DNA of 54,081 bases, taken from assembly GCA_022823085.1 (NCBI GenBank), contig JAJDXV010000051.1, positions 1-54,081 of the forward strand, read 5' to 3'. The DNA is from Candidatus Poribacteria bacterium. Lineage in GTDB: Bacteria; Poribacteria; WGA-4E; WGA-3G. Below, in pieces: positions 32,260-40,976 of the stretch (positions are counted from its first letter, which is position 1; every line of letters starts with the position of its first letter). Position numbers and translations under genes: made by a program. A model generated the notes under the pieces. The model had not been told where the DNA came from. It saw only the letters and a list, made by a program, of their open reading frames with translations, and ran no database searches.

Positions 32260-33273
32260 ATGAATCGTCAAATTACCCTCACCTCTCGGCCCATAGGGTA
32301 CCCAAAAACGTCTGATTTCAATGTGGTGGAGGTCCCGATTCCGACACCGGAAGATAATCAAGTATTGATAAAAACGATCTACCTCTCTGTTGATCCGTAT
32401 ATGCGGGGACGGTTGAATGCTGTGAAATCTTATGCAGCGAATGTTGAGATTGATGAGGTCATCGTCGGTGGTGTTATTGCTGAGGTAATTGAATCGAAAC
32501 ACCCGAACTTTGAGATCGGTGATATCGTCAACGCGAGTATCGGATGGCAAGAGTACGGTGTCGCTGGCGGGGATGACGTGCGAAAAATTGATCCGACAAT
32601 CGCACCCATCTCAACAGGCGCGGGGATCCTCGGTATGCCAGGGTTGACGGCGTACTTCGGTTTGTTGGAAGTCGGGCAGCTCCAACCGTTGGAGACCGTG
32701 TTCGTTTCCGGTGCCGCAGGCGCAGTCGGTTCCGTCGTCGGACAAATCGCAAAAATTAAAGGCTGCCGAGTCATCGGCTCCGCTGGAACCGATGAAAAAG
32801 TCGATTATATTGTTGATGAACTCGGATTCGATGCCGCTTTTAATTATAAACACGTTACCGATTATCACACCGAACTCCAGACACTTCTGCCAGATGGTAT
32901 CGATGTCTATTTCGACAACGTCGGCGGCGAAATCACGGATGCCGTTTTCCCGAATTTAAGAATTAATGGACGCGTCGTTATCTGTGGACAAATTTCACAG
33001 TATAATTTAGAGAAACCGGAAACCGGACCCCGTTTCCTCTGGCACATGATTACCAAACGGGCAAGAATCGAAGGTTTTCTGGTCTTTGATTTCGTTGACC
33101 AGCATCCGAGCGCACTTGCACAGATGGCGGAGTGGTTGCAACAAGGCAAACTGAAATATCGCGAGACAATCGAAGAGGGCGGAATCGAGAGCGCCCCCGC
33201 TGCATTTATTAGTATGCTAAAAGGCGGCAATATCGGGAAACAACTCGTTAAAATCGCTGAGTTGGACACCTGA
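32260..33273 (+). CDS. NADP-dependent oxidoreductase, CurA/PTGR1-like MDR family
   Basis: This 337-aa zinc-free medium-chain reductase has VDPYMRGRLNAVKSYA near the N terminus and VSGAAGAVGSVVGQIAKIKG as the NADPH loop. VYFDNVGGEITDAVF and the final GKQLVKIAE are typical of curcumin/prostaglandin reductase-like enzymes that reduce enones. I chose the ATG at 32260, with GAAGGAG 9 nt upstream; a longer frame overlaps the PhyH gene and is not supported. It ends before a convergent hairpin. Confidence 0.9.
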   Translation: MNRQITLTSRPIGYPKTSDFNVVEVPIPTPEDNQVLIKTIYLSVDPYMRGRLNAVKSYAANVEIDEVIVGGVIAEVIESKHPNFEIGDIVNASIGWQEYGVAGGDDVRKIDPTIAPISTGAGILGMPGLTAYFGLLEVGQLQPLETVFVSGAAGAVGSVVGQIAKIKGCRVIGSAGTDEKVDYIVDELGFDAAFNYKHVTDYHTELQTLLPDGIDVYFDNVGGEITDAVFPNLRINGRVVICGQISQYNLEKPETGPRFLWHMITKRARIEGFLVFDFVDQHPSALAQMAEWLQQGKLKYRETIEEGGIESAPAAFISMLKGGNIGKQLVKIAELDT

Positions 33274-33283
33274 GCATTATATG

Positions 33284-33313
33284 GACAGGGCGAGGCGGCT
33301 CGCCTCGCCTGTC
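33284..33313. terminator. Long GC-rich hairpin between convergent genes
   Basis: GACAGG-GCGAGGCG (33284-33297), loop GCT, then CGCCTCGC-CTGTC (33301-33313), with one bulged G. It lies between a plus-strand and a minus-strand stop codon, so it probably terminates both. The tails are only weakly T-rich. Confidence 0.6.
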
Positions 33314-33331
33314 TCTAATTGTGCTCTCTAA

Positions 33332-34276
33332 CTAATACCCCTTCTCTTTATCAATCATGCTGAGTAGCGGTTTACCGACGAGCAGGCGTTCTAAATTATC
33401 ACAGAAAAGCCCAACCGACCGATCCAATCGAATCGGTGAACCCCCCGCGACGTGCGGTGTAATAATTACATTCGGCAGGTCCCATAACGGGCTATCGGTC
33501 GGCAGCGGTTCTTCAGGTGTGACATCTAACCCGGCACCACCGATGCTGTCCGAAGTGAGTGCACGGAGCAGTGCCGGCCCATCTACAATCTTGCCACGCG
33601 TGACGTTAATCAACAACGCGTGGGATTGCATCTTCTCAAACGCTGTATCATCGAACATACCGTGCGTCTCCGGTGTCAGCGGCGCGCAGATGACAACAAC
33701 ATCTGATTCTGCAAGTAGGTCGTGGAATCGATCCATCTTCCAGACAGCATGGACGAATGAAGGGGCTTCAACCGTTTCGGGGTCAACGGCGATAACACGC
33801 ATATCAAATCCTTCTGCCCGACGCGCAACGTCGATCCCAGTGCCGCCGAGTCCGACGATACCGAGCGTCCGTTCATGCAACTCCCACGTTGCGTGTCGGA
33901 TGGACATCCGGTTGTCCCACGTCCGCTCGCGCACCGAGCGTCCAATACCTCGCAGGAGTCCGAGGAGCAGTGCCCACGCCTGATCTGCAAGATGCGGTCC
34001 GACGAACCCTTTCGCACTCGTCAGAATAATATCGCTTTTAACGAATTCAGGGAACAGCAATCCGTCAACCCCTGCCGAAAGCACTTGGACCCATTTCAAC
34101 TGCTCCGCTTTTTCAAAGAGCGAACGGTTAAACCCACCGAACACGATGTCAGTGTCTACAACTTCGCGCACGGCATCTTCCGAATTCTTCGGTCTCACAA
34201 GCGAAAGCTCGTCAGAAACCGATTCAATCTGCCGCAGCTGTTCAGGTGTAATATCGGTGTTAATCAAAATTTTCAT
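33332..34276 (-). CDS. D-isomer-specific 2-hydroxyacid dehydrogenase
   Basis: This 314-aa enzyme has its NAD-binding motif at GIVGLGGTGIDVARRA. The catalytic Arg is in NVTRGKIVDG, the Glu in LDVTPEEPLP and the His in VIITPHVAGG, in the right order. It reduces a 2-keto acid to a D-2-hydroxy acid (or the reverse) with NAD(P)H. The order fits the glyoxylate/hydroxypyruvate/phosphoglycerate group; the exact substrate is unknown. It stands alone on the minus strand and is convergent with the CurA-like gene. Confidence 0.9.
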   Translation of the reverse strand: MKILINTDITPEQLRQIESVSDELSLVRPKNSEDAVREVVDTDIVFGGFNRSLFEKAEQLKWVQVLSAGVDGLLFPEFVKSDIILTSAKGFVGPHLADQAWALLLGLLRGIGRSVRERTWDNRMSIRHATWELHERTLGIVGLGGTGIDVARRAEGFDMRVIAVDPETVEAPSFVHAVWKMDRFHDLLAESDVVVICAPLTPETHGMFDDTAFEKMQSHALLINVTRGKIVDGPALLRALTSDSIGGAGLDVTPEEPLPTDSPLWDLPNVIITPHVAGGSPIRLDRSVGLFCDNLERLLVGKPLLSMIDKEKGY

Positions 34277-34422
34277 GTTGACTTCTCCTGAATATGGTGG
34301 TATCCTATACGGAAGTGGTTCATAAATTGGATTGCGAAATTATATGCCATCCTCATGGCTAAATACAAAATAGCGAAGTGCTTGTGAAAAAACACATTTC
34401 AAAAAAGGAGAATTTTATTTTC

Positions 34423-34965
34423 ATGAATCTATCTTTTACGCGTTTCCCTAACCGATGTGAACGAGGTCTGTTTCTGCCTATAGTGGCAATCGGTATCTTA
34501 CTAACTGCGGTCTTCATCGCAAGTTGTGGCGACGAAGGCGACACCATTGAAGACACCACCGGTATGATGGATATCACGCAACCGACAACAACGCCTGAAA
34601 CTCAACAGCCTGCTGTTGTTGAAGAATCAGCAGATGGCGGTGTCATTGAAGAGCCTGTTGTTGAAGAGCCACGCGAGGAGCCACGCGCCTCTTTTAAAGA
34701 CGATATTCAGCCGATCCTCGCGGAGCGGTGTGCAGTGCCAGGATGCCATGTCGCTGGACATTTTACCGGATTAGACCTCAGTCAATACGATGCCTTCAAA
34801 AAAGGTGGAAATGGCGGTCCGGCGTTCACTGCAGGCGATGGCGATGGCAGCCTTGTCGTCATACGTATTGACGGCGGCGGCATGCCTCCGGGCGGCCCCC
34901 CGTTAGATGCCGATCAAATCCAACTCTTCATTGATTGGATTGATGAAGGTGCCGAAAATAACTAA
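34423..34965 (+). CDS. Lipoprotein with cytochrome-c-like domain and CxxxCH motif
   Basis: This protein is about 180 aa from the ATG at 34423, which has AAGGAG 12 nt upstream. The N-terminal signal ends in FIASCGDEG, a good lipobox. An acidic, low-complexity linker rich in Glu, Pro and Thr follows. The C-terminal domain starts SFKDDIQPILAERC and has CAVPGCH, a cytochrome-like site with three residues between the cysteines instead of two. GGGMPPGGPPL, a likely methionine-ligand loop, and the closing helix DADQIQLFIDWI fit planctomycete-type cytochrome domains. Whether haem is attached is uncertain. It is followed by a terminator. Confidence 0.8.
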   Translation: MNLSFTRFPNRCERGLFLPIVAIGILLTAVFIASCGDEGDTIEDTTGMMDITQPTTTPETQQPAVVEESADGGVIEEPVVEEPREEPRASFKDDIQPILAERCAVPGCHVAGHFTGLDLSQYDAFKKGGNGGPAFTAGDGDGSLVVIRIDGGGMPPGGPPLDADQIQLFIDWIDEGAENN

Positions 34966-35045
34966 AATTTAGCGACAGCATACCATTCTTGTCCTTCTCT
35001 GTCAAGCTGAAAAGGTTGTCAATCCTTGGTACTCTCGTTCTAAAA

Positions 35046-35074
35046 GGCGCATCCGCGATGCGTCTTCTTTTTTT
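35046..35074 (+). terminator. Rho-independent terminator after the cytochrome-like lipoprotein gene
   Basis: GGCGCATC (35046-35053), loop CGC, GATGCGTC (35057-35064), then a T-rich tract (35065-35074). It lies 81 nt after the stop codon, in plus orientation. The rest of 34966-35198 shows nothing else clear. Confidence 0.85.
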
Positions 35075-35198
35075 ATACGGTAAAAACGATATGTTTATAG
35101 CCAGAATCGGGCGCATTGCATTTTATGCACCATTTCGGTCTCCAACACGCGTTACTATATCATGAAGCCTTATTTTTTATATATTTGGAGGGAGACAG

Positions 35199-38108
35199 AT
35201 GAAAGAGAGTGATGCTGCATTAATTCAACGGACTTTAAATGGAGACGAAGGAGCGTTTACCACGCTCGTCAACAAGTACCAGAAATGGGTTCACACGCTT
35301 GTCTGGCGTAAGATCGGTGATTTCCATACCGCCGAAGAACTCACGCAGGATATTTTTCTTAAGGTTTACAAAAAGTTATCGACGCTGAAACCACCGGATC
35401 GTTTTCCGGGGTGGCTCTATGTCATTGCGGCGCGGCACTGTATCACATGGCTCCGAAAGAAGCGGCTATCAACGACATCCCTGGACGCTATGCCTACAAC
35501 CGAGTTAGAGGCGTTATGCTATGTGCAACATGAGGCGGCGCGTGGCGAAGAAGCATCTATTGAACACGAGCGTGAACTCGTTAAACGCCTACTCCAAAAG
35601 CTCCCAGAGAGCGAGCGCACCGTTGTGACACTGTATTATCTTGCCGAAATGACGAGTGAGGAGATTAGCGCGTTTTTGGGTGTATCGCCGAACACAATTA
35701 GGAGCCGACTCCGCCGTGCCAGAAAGCGATTGAAGAAACAAGCGCATCTGCTCCACGATGTTTCCGGAATTTTCCAATTACCACCAACCCTAACCGAGAA
35801 TATCACGCGCGAAATCGCACGTCTCAAACCCGTATCTCCTTCCATAGGTAAACCTTGGATGCCTTGGGCACTCTCATGCGCGTCAACCCTTTTGGTTATC
35901 TTGATGATCGGGACGGGTCCACGGGCGTTATCCCGATTTCAACAACCCTACGACTTGGATGCGACCTCGGAGATGACAGTTGAGTTGGTTGACGCACCTG
36001 TTGTGTTTGAATCGAAACGGGAACTGGATATAAGAAATCAGTTCGGAAAGAGCGATACCCCGGGCAGAGGCAGCGGTGCTGATCCGAAAACTGATACCGG
36101 ACTGTTCGCAGCAGCACAGGCGGATACCGTAGAGATACTCGAGGCAGAACCGCAATGGATGCCAACAAGAGGACCCGGAGGCGTTTCAAGAGCAGGATTC
36201 TTTCTGACATCTGACCGAACACTCTACGTTGTCGCAAAGGGAGGGCTTTATAAACTCGCAGAAAAAGCTGACGCGTGGACGCTTGTCAGTACCAGCGGTC
36301 CGAATCGGGAATTTGAGCGAGTTATGGCGGAACGTGGTGGGACCCTCTATCTGCTTACGTCTAATGAACTCTTAGCCTCGACCGATCGCGGTAAAACGTG
36401 GGATACCCTCGGTGCGCGCCCTAAGGGGCAGGCTGTTGCTTTGATTATCACAGAGGCACCTCAAGAACGTAATCCACAAAACGCCGATATGACGATGTAC
36501 CTCATTCTCAAAACAGAGGTGTTTCGATCTCAGGATGCGGGTAGGCAGTGGGAATTCATAGGGCATGTCTTGCGATCCGAGGGCGTTCCAGAAGCAGGTG
36601 ATCCTAATTTCCGAATTTGGAGCGCGCTCGCGGTTGAGAATATGCTCTTCGTCGGAACGAGTCAAGGACTTTTCCGGCTTACGGATAACTGGAAGAAGTT
36701 ACCTGTACCGACCGCCCAAGAAATCTTTTCCTTGGCAGTCGTTGGTAACCGGTTCTGTGTTGGGACATTTACTGGTACGCAGGATATGCCGGATTGGAGT
36801 CCCTATGCCTCAGTTTTCTATTCAACAGACCTCGGCGATTCCTGGACCGATATTACGCCGAATGAACATCCGCTTAAGTTAATAACCGCAAGCAGGGTCG
36901 TTCCAGCTGGAGACACGCTTATGTTAATAGGTCCAGGTGGAGTGCTACTTTCTTACGACTTTGGTGAGACATGGATAGATCCCGGGCGTGCTTCACACGG
37001 CGGTACTGATGCCCTCTTCCCTGTGGTCGCTTTGGACAAAAATAATTTCTACAACACTGGGCTTAGCGGAATAGCGCGATCAACTGATGGCGGTGTCACG
37101 TGGCACCCCTTTGTAACAGAACTCATAAGTGCGGATGTTCAGAATCTAATCGTAGGCAAAAACATACTCTACGCAGTTACAGGTGGTCAGATTGCTAAAT
37201 CAGCAAACGGTGGTGAATCTTGGGAAACTGTTAACGTAAGTGACGGAGATAAACTTCTGATGCCAAGGATTGAAACAACCGATGAGACCCTTTATTTAAC
37301 CAGTATTGCCAATAATCGAACGCAACTTTTTCAACTTCCTGTCAAGGGCGATACACTGGTACGTGTTCAAGGCATACCGGATTTCGAGGAAGATAATCTG
37401 TATGTTGAATGGAAAAAGAGGCTTAGGAGAGCCAGAGAAACCGACGTCAATGTTCGTGAAACAGAGCGGCTGTGGCAAGAGAGTTTACTGCTTATCGCTG
37501 AAGAGGACACAAGAAATGGAGGGTTTACCATCGCTGGAGATACCTTTTTCCTCGAACACCGGCGGAAACTTTTCAGATGGCGACCCGGCGAAACAGCGTG
37601 GCACCCCACCGGTTTAGAGGATCAAGGAGAACACCCACCTATTGACGCGAAGGGATTCACCCTTGCCGCTTCAGGAAACATCGTGTATGCCGGTAAACGG
37701 GAAGGCGACCTTTTCCGATCCTTAGACAACGGTGATACCTGGAACGACATCACCGAAAACCTCGCCTTTCCGTTTCTGTATTTCAAAGAAATCGTATTTG
37801 CGGGTTCAGCCGTCTATGTCTCAACCGACAAAGGGGTCATGGGTTCCCTCAATGGCGAGGTCTGGCACGCGCTCACTGATGCTAACAGCGAAACGCTCCT
37901 TATGGATCGCATTGCAGCTGCTGATGACGCGACCCTTTACGGTGTGTGTGATAGTGGTGTTTATCAGGTAGATAACCGAACAGGCACATGGGAACAAGTC
38001 GCGCCTGTAGCACCACGCACAGCGACTTCACTCGCTGTTGATGGCGATATGCTCTACATCGGCACCAAGCAGAGCGGCGTATTCCGCTTCCAACGCAACA
38101 ATCCGTAA
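35199..38108 (+). CDS. ECF-type sigma factor fused through a TM helix to an Asp-box beta-propeller
   Basis: In this 969-aa protein, residues 1-95 are sigma region 2 (AEELTQDIFLKVYKK, then FPGWLYVIAARH). Residues 125-180 are region 4 (LPESERTVVTLYYLAEMT, then VSPNTIRSRLRRARKR). A single hydrophobic helix follows at about 222-240. The remaining 730 residues contain repeated Asp-boxes such as STDRGKTWD, SQDAGRQWE, STDLGDSWT, STDGGVTWH and SLDNGDTWN (about seven). These are typical of sialidase/Vps10-like propellers. The expected topology is sigma factor inside and propeller outside, so one polypeptide may join an external sensor to transcription. No separate anti-sigma gene is adjacent. It stands alone on the plus strand. 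Confidence 0.88.
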   Translation: MKESDAALIQRTLNGDEGAFTTLVNKYQKWVHTLVWRKIGDFHTAEELTQDIFLKVYKKLSTLKPPDRFPGWLYVIAARHCITWLRKKRLSTTSLDAMPTTELEALCYVQHEAARGEEASIEHERELVKRLLQKLPESERTVVTLYYLAEMTSEEISAFLGVSPNTIRSRLRRARKRLKKQAHLLHDVSGIFQLPPTLTENITREIARLKPVSPSIGKPWMPWALSCASTLLVILMIGTGPRALSRFQQPYDLDATSEMTVELVDAPVVFESKRELDIRNQFGKSDTPGRGSGADPKTDTGLFAAAQADTVEILEAEPQWMPTRGPGGVSRAGFFLTSDRTLYVVAKGGLYKLAEKADAWTLVSTSGPNREFERVMAERGGTLYLLTSNELLASTDRGKTWDTLGARPKGQAVALIITEAPQERNPQNADMTMYLILKTEVFRSQDAGRQWEFIGHVLRSEGVPEAGDPNFRIWSALAVENMLFVGTSQGLFRLTDNWKKLPVPTAQEIFSLAVVGNRFCVGTFTGTQDMPDWSPYASVFYSTDLGDSWTDITPNEHPLKLITASRVVPAGDTLMLIGPGGVLLSYDFGETWIDPGRASHGGTDALFPVVALDKNNFYNTGLSGIARSTDGGVTWHPFVTELISADVQNLIVGKNILYAVTGGQIAKSANGGESWETVNVSDGDKLLMPRIETTDETLYLTSIANNRTQLFQLPVKGDTLVRVQGIPDFEEDNLYVEWKKRLRRARETDVNVRETERLWQESLLLIAEEDTRNGGFTIAGDTFFLEHRRKLFRWRPGETAWHPTGLEDQGEHPPIDAKGFTLAASGNIVYAGKREGDLFRSLDNGDTWNDITENLAFPFLYFKEIVFAGSAVYVSTDKGVMGSLNGEVWHALTDANSETLLMDRIAAADDATLYGVCDSGVYQVDNRTGTWEQVAPVAPRTATSLAVDGDMLYIGTKQSGVFRFQRNNP

Positions 38109-38172
38109 ATATCTTCTCCTTCGACCATAAATAGGTAATTCCGATTTCCTGACTGCAACGATATATCTTCCC

Positions 38173-38201
38173 TTGCAAACTTACCCCAAACACGGTATAA
38201 T
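38173..38201 (+). promoter_or_regulatory. Sigma70-type promoter (twin 1)
   Basis: TTGCAA (38173-38178), 17-nt spacer, TATAAT (38196-38201), about 33 nt upstream of the polytopic membrane protein start. A 33-nt block from the -35 to just beyond the -10 matches that at 40176-40208 at 30 positions by eye. Confidence 0.75.
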
Positions 38202-38233
38202 AGACGCAAATTTGTGTTTCAGCAGGAATGGGA

Positions 38234-40162
38234 ATGGAAACCAACGGAAACCGGAAACAGAACCTCGTTAAACCACACATCCTACTGATTGGGTTGGTGC
38301 TTGTCGCTTTTAATAGCTACTGGTGCCTGATGGGGACAGAAGTGTGGCACTCTACGCAGTTGACGATCGCCTCTCTGTTTTTCAACGCTGTCTTTACGCT
38401 CCTTGTCTTCGTGCTGATCAATCTCCTGCTCCAACGGTTTATTCCCCGTCTGGCGATGTCGCAAGCCGATCTGCAAACCATCTATGTCATGGTGGTGATG
38501 GTAACAACAATCAGCGGACACACCATGATGGGGTACCTCATTCCCGTTCTCGCGCATACATTTCAGTTCGCAACCCCCGAAAACGAGTGGCTATCGCTCT
38601 TTGGAGACAGCATCCCGAGTTGGATTGCCGTCAAAAGCCCGCGTATCTTAGATGGATTCTATAACGGCGATTCTACGCTCTATAATTCTGACACTTTAAA
38701 CGCATGGATACCACCGGTACTTGCATGGTCGAGCTTCGTTATCGCGCTCTGGTTGACACTGTTAGCCGTAACGGTTTTCCTCCGTAAGCAGTGGACGGAA
38801 AACGAACGGCTGAACTACCCGATCGTCCAACTCCCGTTGGCACTCACGAGCAACCCGAAACGCTTTTTTACTTCGCCCTGGATGTGGGTCGGTTTTGCAG
38901 TTGCAGGAAGCGTAGAACTGCTAAATGGACTGAGTTTCCTATTCCCAGAAATCCCTTCCCTACCTATTAGAAACAAAACGCTTGGACAATTCAGTTCAAA
39001 ACCGTGGAGTGCGATGGGGACCATTCGCGTCTCCTTCTATCCATTTAGCATCGGATTGATGTTTTTCACACCCCTGGACCTCTCGTTTTCATGCTGGTTC
39101 TTCTGGCTACTGACCCGCCTTCAGATGGTCGTAACAGATATGCTCGGCGCACGCAATATATATCATCTTGAACAGCAAACCGGGGCATGGATAGCGTTCG
39201 GGTGTATCCCGTTGTGGATGGGGAGACGGCATTACGGACGTATCATCCGCAAAATTTTTGGTATTGCGCAACGCCGCGGTGAACCGCCACCGGACGATTC
39301 CGGTGAACCGATGCGTTACCGCACAGCTGCCGGACTGTTCACCGTCGGGATGCTGTTCCTTTTCTTTTTCTGTTTCCAGATGGGGATGACGTTCTGGGCA
39401 ATCGGACTCTTTTTTCTTTTCTATTTTCCAATGATTCTCGGTATCACCCGTATCCGTGCCGAAATTGGCCCACCACTGCATCAACTCATCCTTGTTGACC
39501 CAGGACGCACTATGGTACTTGCACTCGGAACACGCCGCCTCGGTACAGGGAATCTGATGGGGTTAACCTTCCTCTACCCCTTTGTCCGATGCTTCCGAGC
39601 GCATCCGACACCGAGTGAATTAGAGGCGTTCCGCTTAGCAGAACGGAGCAACATCGGATACCGACAACTCCTTATCGGAATGATTTTGGCAATCGTGTTC
39701 GGTATCCTGATAACGTTTTGGGCATATCTACACGTCCTCTATGACATGGGCGCCGGGAGCAAGGCGCGCGGTTGGATCGTCTATATGGGATGGGAGACGT
39801 TCAACCGACTCCAAACATGGCTTATGAGTCCGCGTGAGACGAGTGGCCCCGAACTCGGTATTATCGGCAGCAGCTTCTTCTTCACAATATTCCTGATGAT
39901 TATGAAACTCAGATTTCTATGGTGGCCCCTACATCCCGCCGGTTACGTATTAGTCAGTGGCACAGGAATGGGACGGTTATGGTTTACAATCTTCTTGGGT
40001 TGGTTGGCGAAAGCGATTGTGCTGAAACTCGGCGGCGTGAAACTCTATCGACAAGCCGTACCGTTCTTTTTGGGATTGATCTTGGGCGATTATACGCTCG
40101 GATGTGTCTGGAGCCTCATCGGGTTGGTGCTGCAGATACCGACCTATATTGTCTGGCATTGA
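38234..40162 (+). CDS. Large polytopic membrane protein (DUF6785/DUF6784-like)
   Basis: This integral membrane protein is about 642 aa, with 12 or more hydrophobic helices and a short basic N terminus (METNGNRKQNL). Motifs include WTENERLNYPIVQLPLAL after the fourth or fifth helix and LGITRIRAEIGPPLHQ in the second half. From memory, such proteins are annotated as DUF6785/DUF6784 and are common in Poribacteria and Planctomycetes; no function is known. I chose the ATG at 38234 over 38228 because AGGA is better spaced. Also, the related relic at 40966 has its ATG at the same relative position. It has a consensus-like promoter just upstream. Confidence 0.75.
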   Translation: METNGNRKQNLVKPHILLIGLVLVAFNSYWCLMGTEVWHSTQLTIASLFFNAVFTLLVFVLINLLLQRFIPRLAMSQADLQTIYVMVVMVTTISGHTMMGYLIPVLAHTFQFATPENEWLSLFGDSIPSWIAVKSPRILDGFYNGDSTLYNSDTLNAWIPPVLAWSSFVIALWLTLLAVTVFLRKQWTENERLNYPIVQLPLALTSNPKRFFTSPWMWVGFAVAGSVELLNGLSFLFPEIPSLPIRNKTLGQFSSKPWSAMGTIRVSFYPFSIGLMFFTPLDLSFSCWFFWLLTRLQMVVTDMLGARNIYHLEQQTGAWIAFGCIPLWMGRRHYGRIIRKIFGIAQRRGEPPPDDSGEPMRYRTAAGLFTVGMLFLFFFCFQMGMTFWAIGLFFLFYFPMILGITRIRAEIGPPLHQLILVDPGRTMVLALGTRRLGTGNLMGLTFLYPFVRCFRAHPTPSELEAFRLAERSNIGYRQLLIGMILAIVFGILITFWAYLHVLYDMGAGSKARGWIVYMGWETFNRLQTWLMSPRETSGPELGIIGSSFFFTIFLMIMKLRFLWWPLHPAGYVLVSGTGMGRLWFTIFLGWLAKAIVLKLGGVKLYRQAVPFFLGLILGDYTLGCVWSLIGLVLQIPTYIVWH

Positions 40163-40175
40163 GCCACATCACGCC

Positions 40176-40204
40176 TTGCAAACTTACCCGAAACACATTA
40201 TAAT
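40176..40204 (+). promoter_or_regulatory. Sigma70-type promoter (twin 2)
   Basis: TTGCAA (40176-40181), 17-nt spacer, TATAAT (40199-40204), in the 73-nt gap before the phosphopantoate ligase gene. The spacer is nearly identical to that of the promoter at 38173-38201. It gives a 5' UTR of about 25 nt. Confidence 0.75.
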
Positions 40205-40235
40205 AGACAGAAACTTCTGCTGAGGTGCTATCCAA

Positions 40236-40976
40236 TTGAGCGACGTTCCGAAAACACATCCCCGTTATCTTTCACTAACACTACGAGACAAGATCGTCGA
40301 AGGCGTAGAACAAGGCATTACCTCTATCCACGGACTCATCGCGCATGGACGTGGCGAGGCGTTTGACTACCTCATCGGAGAGGTGACACAACCCTTCGCG
40401 ATTGAGGCGATTCATGCTGCAGCAGCGATGCTCCGTCTGTCAAATCACCCCGTCATCTCCGTCAACGGGAATGTCGCGGCGTTGGCACCTGAAGCACTCA
40501 TCGAACTAGGGCAGGTACTGAACGCACCGTTAGAGGTGAACATCTTTCACACAGAAACCGGAAGAGAAAAGAAAATCCGAGAGCATCTCCTAAAGCACGG
40601 CGCGCCAGATGTGTTGATGCCTACAACCGAGGCGCAACTCTCCTATATCGACTCCAATCGAAAGTTCGTGCATCCAGAGGGAATTTTCAGAGCGGATGTC
40701 GTTTTCGTGCCACTTGAGGACGGTGACCGATGCGAAGCACTCCGAAAGATGGGTAAAGATGTTGTAACTGTCGATCTGAACCCGATGTCGCGGACCGCAA
40801 AACAGGCGAGCATCACGATTGTGGACAACGTCGTGCGGGCACTACCGCTGTTATGCGAAGAAATCCGAAAACTATCGGCAGCCGATATGGAAATGCCAAC
40901 ACGCAAAGACTACGACAACGAAGCCGTCTTAAAGAGCGCACTACAGCACATCAGCAGGAGCGGCAATGGCAACTAA
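40236..40976 (+). CDS. Archaeal-type 4-phosphopantoate--beta-alanine ligase (phosphopantothenate synthetase)
   Basis: This 246-aa protein matches the archaeal family PF02006 (DUF137) as I remember it. Landmarks are HPRYLSLTLRDKIVEGVEQG, LIAHGRGEAFDYLIGE, NHPVISVNGNVAALAPE, FVPLEDGDRCEALRKMGK and VDLNPMSRTAKQASITIVDN. The archaeal enzyme joins 4-phosphopantoate and beta-alanine with ATP in CoA synthesis, replacing bacterial pantothenate synthetase plus pantothenate kinase. The start is TTG at 40236, with GAGGTG (40222-40227) 8 nt upstream and its own promoter. No pantoate kinase gene is adjacent, so the partner step must be elsewhere. Presence in a bacterium suggests transfer or an ancient shared pathway. 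Confidence 0.88.
   Translation: MSDVPKTHPRYLSLTLRDKIVEGVEQGITSIHGLIAHGRGEAFDYLIGEVTQPFAIEAIHAAAAMLRLSNHPVISVNGNVAALAPEALIELGQVLNAPLEVNIFHTETGREKKIREHLLKHGAPDVLMPTTEAQLSYIDSNRKFVHPEGIFRADVVFVPLEDGDRCEALRKMGKDVVTVDLNPMSRTAKQASITIVDNVVRALPLLCEEIRKLSAADMEMPTRKDYDNEAVLKSALQHISRSGNGN

Noticed and set aside
35896..36237. Minus-strand ORFs across 35.9-36.2 kb
   Set aside because: They are antisense to the sigma-propeller fusion gene, with arginine-rich low-quality sequence and no ribosome-binding site.
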